Origin: an uncultured Clostridia bacterium
Lineage (GTDB): Bacteria > Bacillota > Clostridia > Christensenellales > Aristaeellaceae
DNA length: 9,415 nt
Direction: 5' to 3'
Assembly: GCA_946409855.1 (NCBI GenBank)
Contig: CAMJXZ010000107.1
Coordinates: forward strand, 1-9,415
Part shown: positions 1 to 5,472 of the stretch, in pieces
Layout of the letters: each line of letters opens with the position of its first letter
Position numbering within the stretch: the first letter of the stretch is position 1
Notes under the pieces: generated by a model
The model's database searches: none
Told to the model about the DNA's origin: nothing
What the model saw: only the letters and a program-made list of their open reading frames with translations
Made by a program: the position numbers and the translations under genes

Positions 1-463
1 CGGCAATGGTCGCTTTTTTCGCCCGGGGATGGGGGCTGAAAATGATGCCGTTGCGGGTCTTCAGGCAGATCAGGGCCTTGAAGATGGCGGTGGAGGTGGG
101 GTTGGTGGTGGGGATGACCGCCGCCACCACGCCGATGGGCTCGGCGATCCTCCGGATGCCGGACGCTTTGTCTTCCTCGATCACGCCGCAGGTTTTGGTA
201 TCCCGGTAGGCGTTGTAGATGTATTCGCTGGCGTAGTGGTTCTTGATCACCTTATCCTCCACCACGCCCATGCCGGTTTCTTCCACGGCCATTTTGGCCA
301 GCGGGATCCGGGCCCGGTTGGCCGCCGTGGCCGCCGCCAGAAAGATTTTGTCCACCTGTTCCTGGGTAAAGCCGGCGTAGATTTTCTGCGCGGCGCGCAC
401 CCGTCCGATGGCCGCCTCCAGCGTTTCCACGCTGTCCACCACATCAAATGCTTTTTGTTCCAT
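1..463 (-). CDS. adhE: Bifunctional aldehyde-alcohol dehydrogenase AdhE, N-terminal part (3' end outside window)
   Basis: AdhE reduces acetyl-CoA to acetaldehyde and then ethanol with NADH, regenerating NAD+ in fermentation, and forms cytoplasmic spirosomes. Only the first 154 codons are visible, all from the N-terminal acetaldehyde dehydrogenase half. The translation carries hallmark AdhE stretches: FTQEQVDKIF, RIPLAKMAVEETGMG, VIKNHYASEYIYNAY, KTCGV, IPTTNPTSTAIFK and IIFSPHPRAK. The catalytic Cys and the iron-dependent alcohol dehydrogenase half would lie beyond position 1. The ATG at 463 is preceded by GGAGG with a 6-nt gap. The gene overlaps the end of rex by 20 bp, so the two are almost certainly co-transcribed and translationally coupled. 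A stand-alone acetaldehyde dehydrogenase cannot be formally excluded without the 3' end, but the sequence reads as AdhE. Confidence 0.93.
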   Translation of the reverse strand, partial: MEQKAFDVVDSVETLEAAIGRVRAAQKIYAGFTQEQVDKIFLAAATAANRARIPLAKMAVEETGMGVVEDKVIKNHYASEYIYNAYRDTKTCGVIEEDKASGIRRIAEPIGVVAAVIPTTNPTSTAIFKALICLKTRNGIIFSPHPRAKKATIA

Positions 464-1094
464 ACTGTTCCTCCTCTTCCTGTTTGACTGTTTCCTCTGC
501 CGTCGCATGGAGATAAGCCAGAGACAACGCGATATTTTCCTGGTGCACCGTCACGCGGGACGGCACTTTGATGGGTACGGGCGCGAAATTGAGAATGGCC
601 GTCAGCCCGGCTGCCGCCATCAAATCGGCGGCGGACTGCGCCGCGTCCGCCGGCACCGTCAGGATGCCGGTATGCACATGCCTTTCGGCGCAGAAGGGGG
701 CCAGCCGCCCCATCGGGTATACCGGAACCCGGCCCTGGCGGGCAGACGGCACGTTCCGGTCAAAAGCGGCGGCGATCTCCAGCCCGTATTCCGGAAACCC
801 GTCATATTCCATCAGCGCCCTGCCCAGCCTGCCCGCGCCTACGATCACCGCGGGGGTCGGCACGCCGACGCCAAGCGCCTTTTCCACGTCCCGGCGAAGG
901 GCTTCCGCGGGATAGCCCACTTTGGGCAGCCCGGCCGCGCATACGCTGGCCAGGTCCTTGCGCACCTGAACCTCGCCCAGCCCAAGCCCCCTGGCGATCT
1001 GCGCGGCGGAAACCTGCCGGGTGGTCACGGTGCGGATAAACTGCAGATACATGGGCAGCCGGCCGAGCGTCGCTTTGGAAAGCGTGCTTTGCAA
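444..1094 (-). CDS. rex: Redox-sensing transcriptional repressor Rex
   Basis: Rex is a homodimeric NADH/NAD+ sensor that leaves DNA when NADH rises, releasing fermentation and respiration genes. Here it is 216 aa, the usual family length. An N-terminal winged helix (about residues 5-75, with SKATLGRLPMYL and VQVRKDLA) precedes a Rossmann domain with GAGRLG at 86-91 and an acidic D112. The family stretches ILTVPADAAQ and ILNFAPVPIKVP follow, then the C-terminal swapped helix. The start chosen is TTG at 1094, because it lies 6 nt after AAAGGAGGGG; an in-frame TTG at 1154 lies upstream of the predicted -10 box. The region after the recognition helix reads ASVCAAGLPKVGYPAEAL rather than the commoner YFGEFGKRGVGYNV type. 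The protein ends in a Glu-rich tail encoded by the adhE ribosome site. It probably represses its own promoter and adhE. Confidence 0.93.
   Translation of the reverse strand: MQSTLSKATLGRLPMYLQFIRTVTTRQVSAAQIARGLGLGEVQVRKDLASVCAAGLPKVGYPAEALRRDVEKALGVGVPTPAVIVGAGRLGRALMEYDGFPEYGLEIAAAFDRNVPSARQGRVPVYPMGRLAPFCAERHVHTGILTVPADAAQSAADLMAAAGLTAILNFAPVPIKVPSRVTVHQENIALSLAYLHATAEETVKQEEEEQYGTKSI
470..474 (-). promoter_or_regulatory. adhE ribosome binding site inside the rex coding sequence
   Basis: On the minus strand a GGAGG core lies 6 nt before the adhE ATG at 463. It sits wholly within the last codons of rex, where the same purine run encodes the glutamates of the Rex tail. It fixes the adhE start and implies that ribosomes finishing rex can feed adhE initiation. 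Confidence 0.85.
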
Positions 1095-1100
1095 AGGATC

Positions 1101-1110
1101 CCCCTCCTTT
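1101..1110 (-). promoter_or_regulatory. rex ribosome binding site (decides a TTG start)
   Basis: The minus strand reads AAAGGAGGGG, a near-ideal Shine-Dalgarno, 6 nt upstream of TTG at 1094. No ATG sits at a usable distance, so TTG is the likely start codon. The element abuts and partly shares bases with the inverted repeat at 1107-1131. Confidence 0.8.
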
Positions 1111-1131
1111 CGATATATATTATATCGAAAG
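1107..1131. promoter_or_regulatory. Perfect 11-bp inverted repeat over the rex -10 box, probable operator
   Basis: The arms CTTTCGATATA and TATATCGAAAG are perfect reverse complements separated by 3 nt. The repeat covers the whole predicted -10 hexamer and the transcription start region of rex-adhE. Bound protein would block RNA polymerase, so this is a probable repressor operator, most simply for Rex itself. The sequence differs from the usual clostridial Rex site (TTGTTAA-type half-sites), which fits the variant DNA-binding region of this Rex but leaves the identity of the binder inferred. It could also act as a small 5' mRNA hairpin, but its AT-rich core makes a DNA operator more likely. 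Confidence 0.65.
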
Positions 1132-1147
1132 AAACGTCCTTTGCGAA
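1119..1147 (-). promoter_or_regulatory. Predicted sigma-A promoter of the rex-adhE operon
   Basis: On the minus strand TTCGCA (1147-1142) acts as a -35 with 4 of 6 consensus bases. A 17-nt spacer follows, then a perfect TATAAT -10 (1124-1119). Transcription would begin near 1112, giving a very short leader of about 18 nt that is mostly ribosome binding site. The 160-nt gap between the upstream LysR gene and rex holds no other clear signal, and no convincing terminator was seen for the LysR gene. Confidence 0.65.
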
Positions 1148-1254
1148 TTACCAAAACCGTATAGTCGGTATATCATCATCGATAACATGTGCCCGCCGGA
1201 CGGGAAAAGCCCTGCTGCGGGCAGCGGCGGCAAAGCCGTCTCCCCCGCGGACCG

Positions 1255-2184
1255 TTATCTTTTTCCCGCGATGCAGGCGCGCTTGGACCGGGTCAGCTCG
1301 GTGATAAAGCGCTTGTCCAGCTCCGTCAGCTGATAATCCTGCCGGCGGATCAGCATATCCCGATACACCCGCCGGTTTTCCGCGCAGGTCCGCTGCACCA
1401 GGCGCAGCTGCTCCAAAAGCCTCTGCGGCAGGGGCGACACCCACATAAACGTTTCCGGGTTACCGGTCAGCAGGTCCATCTGGCCGCCCCGCTCAAAGAC
1501 GAAAATGCGCCGGGGCGTCTGCGGCAGTTCCTCATTCCGCACGGCGGAAAGCGGCAGCGAGGGGACGTACGGGTCGGCGTGCGCGATCTGGATAAACTGA
1601 CGCAGATCCTGGAAGCGGATGCTTTCCATCGCGGCCAGGGGGCAGTCTTCCCGCATGACCAGGACATATTTGAACTCCGCGACCAGCTCGCAGTGAAGCC
1701 CTTTTTCCGAAAGCATCTGCTTGAAGTACTGATCATAGCCGGCCGCGTAGCGGATGATGCCCAGATTGTACCCGACCTCCAGGATGTTTTTGACCGCCTG
1801 CAGCGCGTTGGTTTCATGATAGAAAAGCTCCGCTTCCCCCTTGCCCAGCGTACGGGAAAAGGCGGCGAAAGCGTCCGAGATATAGCTGGCCCTGGGCACG
1901 GAAACGGAAAAGCGCTGTTTGCCGGCTTTTTTCTCTTTGTACAGGCTTTCCATCTCATCCACCTGCTCCAGGATCTTCCGGGCCTGGCTGACAAACAGCT
2001 CCCCGTCCGGCGTCAGCATCATGCCCCTGGAGGAGCGGCGGAAGAACTGAATGCCCAGGTCCGCTTCCATTTCCCGGACCACCCGGCTCAGATTGGGCTG
2101 CGCCACATGCAGCTCCTCCGCCGCCTTGTTGATGGAGCCGTTTTCCGCGATACTGATCACATATTTCAAATGCAGGATATTCAT
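1255..2184 (-). CDS. LysR-family transcriptional regulator
   Basis: The 309-aa product has the normal LysR length. Residues 1-60 form the winged helix-turn-helix: HLKYVISIAENGSINKAAEE leads into the recognition region VAQPNLSRVVREME, then LGIQFFRRSSRGMMLTPDGE. A linker helix (about 62-88) precedes an effector-binding domain from about residue 90. The ATG at 2184 was chosen because GAGGAG lies just upstream and the HTH begins immediately; the in-frame extension to 2388 would run through the terminator hairpin and has no family match. The effector and target genes are unknown. The gene follows the ABC operon terminator and precedes the rex promoter, on the same strand as both, so it is not in the classic divergent LysR arrangement. 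LysR proteins are usually autoregulated and co-inducer dependent. A -10-like TATACC at 2209-2204 lacks a convincing -35. Confidence 0.9.
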   Translation of the reverse strand: MNILHLKYVISIAENGSINKAAEELHVAQPNLSRVVREMEADLGIQFFRRSSRGMMLTPDGELFVSQARKILEQVDEMESLYKEKKAGKQRFSVSVPRASYISDAFAAFSRTLGKGEAELFYHETNALQAVKNILEVGYNLGIIRYAAGYDQYFKQMLSEKGLHCELVAEFKYVLVMREDCPLAAMESIRFQDLRQFIQIAHADPYVPSLPLSAVRNEELPQTPRRIFVFERGGQMDLLTGNPETFMWVSPLPQRLLEQLRLVQRTCAENRRVYRDMLIRRQDYQLTELDKRFITELTRSKRACIAGKR

Positions 2185-2250
2185 TTCATTCTCCTCGCCG
2201 CGGGGTATAGGATGCCGCCGTTTGTTCCCCTTTTTAATTCTCCCCTCATC

Positions 2251-2293
2251 AAAAAAATCCTGCCTTGCGCGAAGGTTCGCGCGGGCGGGATTT
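2251..2293 (-). terminator. Intrinsic terminator of the ABC operon
   Basis: Read on the minus strand, a GC-rich hairpin has arms at about 2292-2276 and 2273-2256. They pair nearly throughout, with one mismatch or wobble and a one-base bulge, around a very small loop. The hairpin runs directly into seven T residues (2257-2251). It lies about 165 nt after the last ABC gene and about 67 nt before the LysR start, so it most likely ends the operon and insulates the regulator. It could also serve as a leader attenuator if transcription reads through. Nothing else supported was seen between 2294 and 2457. Confidence 0.8.
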
Positions 2294-2457
2294 GTGAAGA
2301 TGTGATTCTGATGAGGACGGTTTCCCGGCTGACGGAATCCGGAAGCATGGAATGATTCTCCCAAGGGTGTCCGTTTGCTTATGATCACCGCTTTGCCTGA
2401 TTCATGATGAGCTGATTGCTTTACGCGCGCAGGCCGGCCCGCCGCAATCCCGTCCGC

Positions 2458-3147
2458 TCATTCTTCCTGTCCGGCGGGGGCGGTGATTTGCCCGCCGTCC
2501 ATCCTGTACACCCTGTCGGCGTACAGCAGGGCGTCGTCTTCGTGGGTGACCATGAAGACGGCCTTTTTCCTGTCATGCGCATAGTCCCGCAAGACGGACA
2601 GCACCAGACGTGTGTTCTCATCATCCAGGTCCCCGGTAGGCTCATCGGCAAAGAGGACCTCCGGCTCCTGGACAAGCGCGCGGACAATGGCCATCCGGCG
2701 CAGCTCGCCGCCGGACAGTTCGGCTGGGCGGGCCTCCCCGAGCTGCGCGATGCCAAGCCTTTCCATCCATTCCGAGGCGGCTTTTTCGGGCAGGGGTTTT
2801 CTGTACAGCTTGGCCGGGAGCAGGATGTTTTCCAGCACGGTCAGCGTATCAACGGCGCTGCGGCCCTGGGGCACGACGCCGATTTTTTCGCTGCGCAGCC
2901 GGGACAGCGTCCTGTCGTCCAGGCTGTACAGGTCGGTATCGCCGATCCGGACGCTGCCTTCGCTGGGCGCCAGCAGGCCCGACAGCATGCTCAGCAGCGT
3001 GGTTTTGCCGCTGCCGCTGCGGCCGGTCAGGACCGTCATCTCCCCCGGAGCGATCTTAAGGCTCATCGGCCGCACCGCGAAGAAATAATTGGCGCCGCCC
3101 GTTTTGCGGAAATACCGCCTGGAGATGTTTTCAGCTTTCAGGACCAT
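2458..3147 (-). CDS. ABC transporter ATP-binding protein, MacB/LolD type (second module)
   Basis: This 229-aa cytoplasmic nucleotide-binding subunit belongs to the LolD/MacB/FtsE group, which powers FtsX-type permeases by mechanotransmission rather than by carrying substrate through a channel. All motifs are intact: Walker A GRSGSGKT (42-49), Q-loop Q94, signature LSGGE (144-148), Walker B VLFADE (164-169), D-loop after TGDLD, and switch histidine H202. The VPQGRSAVD stretch after the Q-loop differs from the more usual FQ(Q/S)F seen in the other ATPase of this window, so the two are not recent duplicates. The gene starts 1 nt after the permease stop (TGA-T-ATG), indicating translational coupling and an obligate partnership. 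It is the last gene of the operon. The substrate is unknown; redox or metal-linked envelope work is inferred from context. Confidence 0.93.
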   Translation of the reverse strand: MVLKAENISRRYFRKTGGANYFFAVRPMSLKIAPGEMTVLTGRSGSGKTTLLSMLSGLLAPSEGSVRIGDTDLYSLDDRTLSRLRSEKIGVVPQGRSAVDTLTVLENILLPAKLYRKPLPEKAASEWMERLGIAQLGEARPAELSGGELRRMAIVRALVQEPEVLFADEPTGDLDDENTRLVLSVLRDYAHDRKKAVFMVTHEDDALLYADRVYRMDGGQITAPAGQEE

Positions 3148-3148
3148 A

Positions 3149-4348
3149 TCAGTTTCCCTCCCGCAAAGCCGCGCCCGGATCCACCCGGCTCAACCGGTAC
3201 GCCGCGATCACGCTGGAAAACGCCGCCACTGCCGCGGACAGGAGTACGGTACCGGCTGCCAGCAGCAGGACCGTACCCGGCTTGGGCGTGAGATAGGGCA
3301 GGTTCAGGGCGCTTTCAATGAGCTGGGCGAAAGGAAAGAGCAGCAGCGCCGCCAGCCCGACGCCGATCAGGCCGCCCAGCAGTCCACACAGGGAAGACTC
3401 CGCCAGCACCATCCGCGAGAGCATCCCCCGGGACGCGCCCGCCAGCCGCAGTACGGCAAACTCCCTTGTCCGCTCCCGGATGATCAGCAGAAAAGCCAGC
3501 AGCAGGATCATGAACGCCAGCACCCACACCGCCGCGATCAGGACCGTCACGGTCCGGCTGACGCCCGCCAGGCTGTCGGATACCCCGGTGATCATGCTCC
3601 GGGTGCGGACAGCGGTGACCTTGCGGATATGGCCGTTCAGGCGGCTGTTGACGGCGTCGATATCATAGCCGTCCTTCACTTTCACATACACGGCAGAGAT
3701 CACCTGGTCCCCGCTTTCGATTTTATGACTGACGCCCTTTTCCTCGGCAGCCCTGAGCAGTGTGTTCATCGTATTCATATCGCAGTATACCGCCGTATCC
3801 AGGCCGGTGCCGGTGGCCTCCAGGCGGGCGACGACCTTGCAGCGCTGTTCATAGATCCGGATGATTTCGCCCACATCCGCTTCCACTTTGCAGCCTACGG
3901 CCACATCCATATCCCCCAGGTCCCGGGTCAGGCTCCGGGTGATCCAGGGCTGAACGGTGAAGTCCCGTTCCGGATCGATCCCGATCACCTGAATTTTGAT
4001 GGAGCAGCAGTCCGCCTTCAGAGAAGCCAGGAAGGTCTGCGGAGCGGCTTTTTCCACTCCCTCCACCTCCAGGGCCTTTTCCGGGACGGAAGCGTCCATG
4101 TAAAACGCGCCGGTGGTTCCCTGCAGGAACATGTTCTGGAAGCTCACCTTGCTCTGCGCTTGGGACGGGACCAGGATAATGTCCGCCCCCAGACGGGCTT
4201 CCAGGCTGTTCAGGCCGCTCCGGAGGGACAGGACCACCACGGAGCCCCCGAAAACAGCCAGCGCCAGAAAGGCGGTCAGCAGGGCAAGCACCGTTGTTCG
4301 GCCCGGTTTCCGGATCAGGTTATTGACAGGCAAAGAAAAATGCTTCAT
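3149..4348 (-). CDS. FtsX/MacB-type ABC permease with extracytoplasmic CC motif (second module)
   Basis: This 399-aa permease has the FtsX/MacB plan: TM1 (about 18-41), a large extracytoplasmic domain (about 42-262), then TM2 (266-290), TM3 (315-345) and TM4 (358-383). The family signature REFAVLRLAGASRGML (295-310) follows TM2 and RVDPGAALREG ends the protein. The outer domain is unusually cysteine-rich for a MacB-like protein: vicinal C114-C115 in KADCCSIKIQVIGIDPERDF, plus C153, C170 and C189. Related clostridial permeases next to DUF4418 genes share, as far as I recall, a similar CC-x-IGxDP-x-DFTxQPW stretch, so these cysteines are probably functional in thiol redox or metal binding. The gene starts 4 nt after the DUF4418 stop and is followed by its ATPase after 1 nt. 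Substrate unknown. Cys-dependent metal or redox handling is inferred. Confidence 0.9.
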   Translation of the reverse strand: MKHFSLPVNNLIRKPGRTTVLALLTAFLALAVFGGSVVVLSLRSGLNSLEARLGADIILVPSQAQSKVSFQNMFLQGTTGAFYMDASVPEKALEVEGVEKAAPQTFLASLKADCCSIKIQVIGIDPERDFTVQPWITRSLTRDLGDMDVAVGCKVEADVGEIIRIYEQRCKVVARLEATGTGLDTAVYCDMNTMNTLLRAAEEKGVSHKIESGDQVISAVYVKVKDGYDIDAVNSRLNGHIRKVTAVRTRSMITGVSDSLAGVSRTVTVLIAAVWVLAFMILLLAFLLIIRERTREFAVLRLAGASRGMLSRMVLAESSLCGLLGGLIGVGLAALLLFPFAQLIESALNLPYLTPKPGTVLLLAAGTVLLSAAVAAFSSVIAAYRLSRVDPGAALREGN

Positions 4349-4352
4349 CGTC

Positions 4353-4742
4353 TTATGACTTTCTCCCGCTGAGGACGGCGCCGGCCAGCGCGCAAAGCAG
4401 CGCGGCGGAAAACAGGATGATCATCGCGGGCTGCGTCACCATCCGGCAGCGCATGGTGCTCATCCTGCACAGGTCAATGAGCGTGCCGGGCGTCAGGATA
4501 CCCAGAACGGAGACCGGCACAGCCCCAAGGAAAACGCCGAAGCGGGCGTTCCGGACGCACAGGGCCAGCGCCGCCAGCGCGCCCAGAACACAGCCCAGCC
4601 CCAGCAGCGTCCGCCCGGCCCAGTGACAGGGGCCGAAGGCGCCGTCCTCGTGGACGCAGGGCGCAAGGAATGTCTGGCTGCCGGCGGCGGTCAGAACCGC
4701 CAGGATCAGCAGGATGATGGCCGGAATAATACTTTTCTTCAT
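4353..4742 (-). CDS. Small DUF4418-family membrane protein with Cys/Met-rich outer loops
   Basis: The 129-aa product has four predicted helices: TM1 (5-22), TM2 (43-63), TM3 (68-88) and TM4 (107-124). Positive RNAR and RKS segments place both termini and the central loop inside. This puts the two remaining loops outside: loop 1 has C29, H31, C39, H40 and W41 (APCVHEDG, GPCHWAG); loop 2 has C92, M94, M97, C99, M101 and M107 in CRMSTMRCRMVTQPAM. The pattern matches DUF4418, a family of unknown function often beside FtsX permeases. The ATG at 4742 follows AAAGGA by 6 nt; a TTG five codons upstream overlaps that site and is less likely. The gene lies 51 nt after the first ATPase and 4 nt before the second permease, so it probably works with the second module. 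Metal or disulfide function is inference. Confidence 0.82.
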   Translation of the reverse strand: MKKSIIPAIILLILAVLTAAGSQTFLAPCVHEDGAFGPCHWAGRTLLGLGCVLGALAALALCVRNARFGVFLGAVPVSVLGILTPGTLIDLCRMSTMRCRMVTQPAMIILFSAALLCALAGAVLSGRKS

Positions 4743-4793
4743 TATCTTTCCTTTCAAAAACTTCCCTTTCAGAGCGGCTTTCCCGGAAGGGCC

Positions 4794-5468
4794 TCACTTC
4801 CCGAAATTTTCGTTGATCACTTCCCTGGCCACCTTGCCGTGCTCCAGCACGATGGTGCGCTGGGCGGCGTCGGCCACCTCCGGGTCGTGGGTGACCACGA
4901 TCAGGGTGGTGCCCTCTTTGTGCAGCTGGGCGAAGAGGTCCAGCACGATGTTCTCGTTGGCTTCGTCCAGGTTGCCGGTGGGTTCGTCGGCCAGGATCAG
5001 TTCCGGATGGTTGATCAGCGCCCGGGCCACGCACACGCGCTGCTGTTCGCCGCCGGAAAGCTGGCTGGGCAGATGCCGGGCGCGTTCCCTAAGGCCCACG
5101 CGGCCCAGCGCCTCCAGCGCTTCCTTCTCATCCGGCATGGAGTGGTAGTATTGGGACACCATCACGTTTTCCACCGCGGTCAGGTAATTGACCATGTGGA
5201 ACTGCTGGAAAATCAGGCCGATCTTGTCCCGGCGGATATCCGTCAGCTTTTTGCTGCTTTCCCTGGAAATGTCCACGCCGTCCAGCAGCACTTCGCCGCT
5301 GGTAGGCTTGTCCATGCAGCCGATGATGTTCATCATGGTGCTTTTTCCGCTGCCGGAAGGGCCCATGATGGCCACCCATTCCCCCTGGTCCACGTGGAGA
5401 CTCACATTGTCCAGCGCCTTCAGGTCGCCGTAAATCTTCGATACGTTTTTCAGTTCCAACAGGCTCAT
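4794..5468 (-). CDS. ABC transporter ATP-binding protein, LolD/MacB type (Cj1663-like, first module)
   Basis: This 224-aa ATPase probably energises the two permeases just upstream. Motifs are complete: Walker A GPSGSGKS (36-43), Q-loop Q88 in IFQQF, signature LSGGEQQRV (137-145), Walker B LILADE (157-162), TGNLD D-loop region, and switch H194 in VVTHD. It is a textbook member of the group, with MVNYLTAVENV after the Q-loop. The ATG at 5468 is 4 nt after the permease stop; its AAAGGAG site lies inside the permease 3' end, implying coupled translation. The order DUF2318 protein, permease, permease, ATPase matches Campylobacter Cj1660 to Cj1663, which lies beside the P19/FTR1 iron genes. One ATPase following two different permeases suggests a heterodimeric permease pair with an ATPase homodimer; that stoichiometry is inferred. 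Confidence 0.94.
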   Translation of the reverse strand: MSLLELKNVSKIYGDLKALDNVSLHVDQGEWVAIMGPSGSGKSTMMNIIGCMDKPTSGEVLLDGVDISRESSKKLTDIRRDKIGLIFQQFHMVNYLTAVENVMVSQYYHSMPDEKEALEALGRVGLRERARHLPSQLSGGEQQRVCVARALINHPELILADEPTGNLDEANENIVLDLFAQLHKEGTTLIVVTHDPEVADAAQRTIVLEHGKVAREVINENFGK

Positions 5469-5472
5469 GGTC

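Noticed and set aside
1095..1154. N-terminal extension of rex to a TTG at 1154
   Set aside because: That codon lies upstream of the predicted -10 box, and Rex begins canonically right after the TTG at 1094, which has an excellent ribosome site.
1165..1195. Second operator-like TATCGAT element upstream of the rex promoter
   Set aside because: Only about six bases match one half of the main palindrome and there is no matching second arm, so chance is sufficient.
1189..2355. Plus-strand open frame opposite the LysR gene
   Set aside because: Antisense to a clear LysR regulator, runs through the terminator hairpin and shows no recognisable domain.
2185..2388. N-terminal extension of the LysR frame to 2388
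   Set aside because: It would translate the terminator hairpin and adds about 68 residues before a canonical LysR start that has its own ribosome site.
3089..4372. Long plus-strand open frame (427 codons) opposite the second-module permease
   Set aside because: Its product is rich in His, Gln, Arg and Pro with no recognisable fold, and it mirrors a clear FtsX permease. Long antisense frames are expected in GC-rich genes.
4743..4793. Possible hairpin in the 51-nt gap between the first ATPase and the DUF4418 gene
   Set aside because: Pairing around CCCTTCCGGGAAAG is short and imperfect and no T-run follows, so it is not a convincing terminator or processing site.
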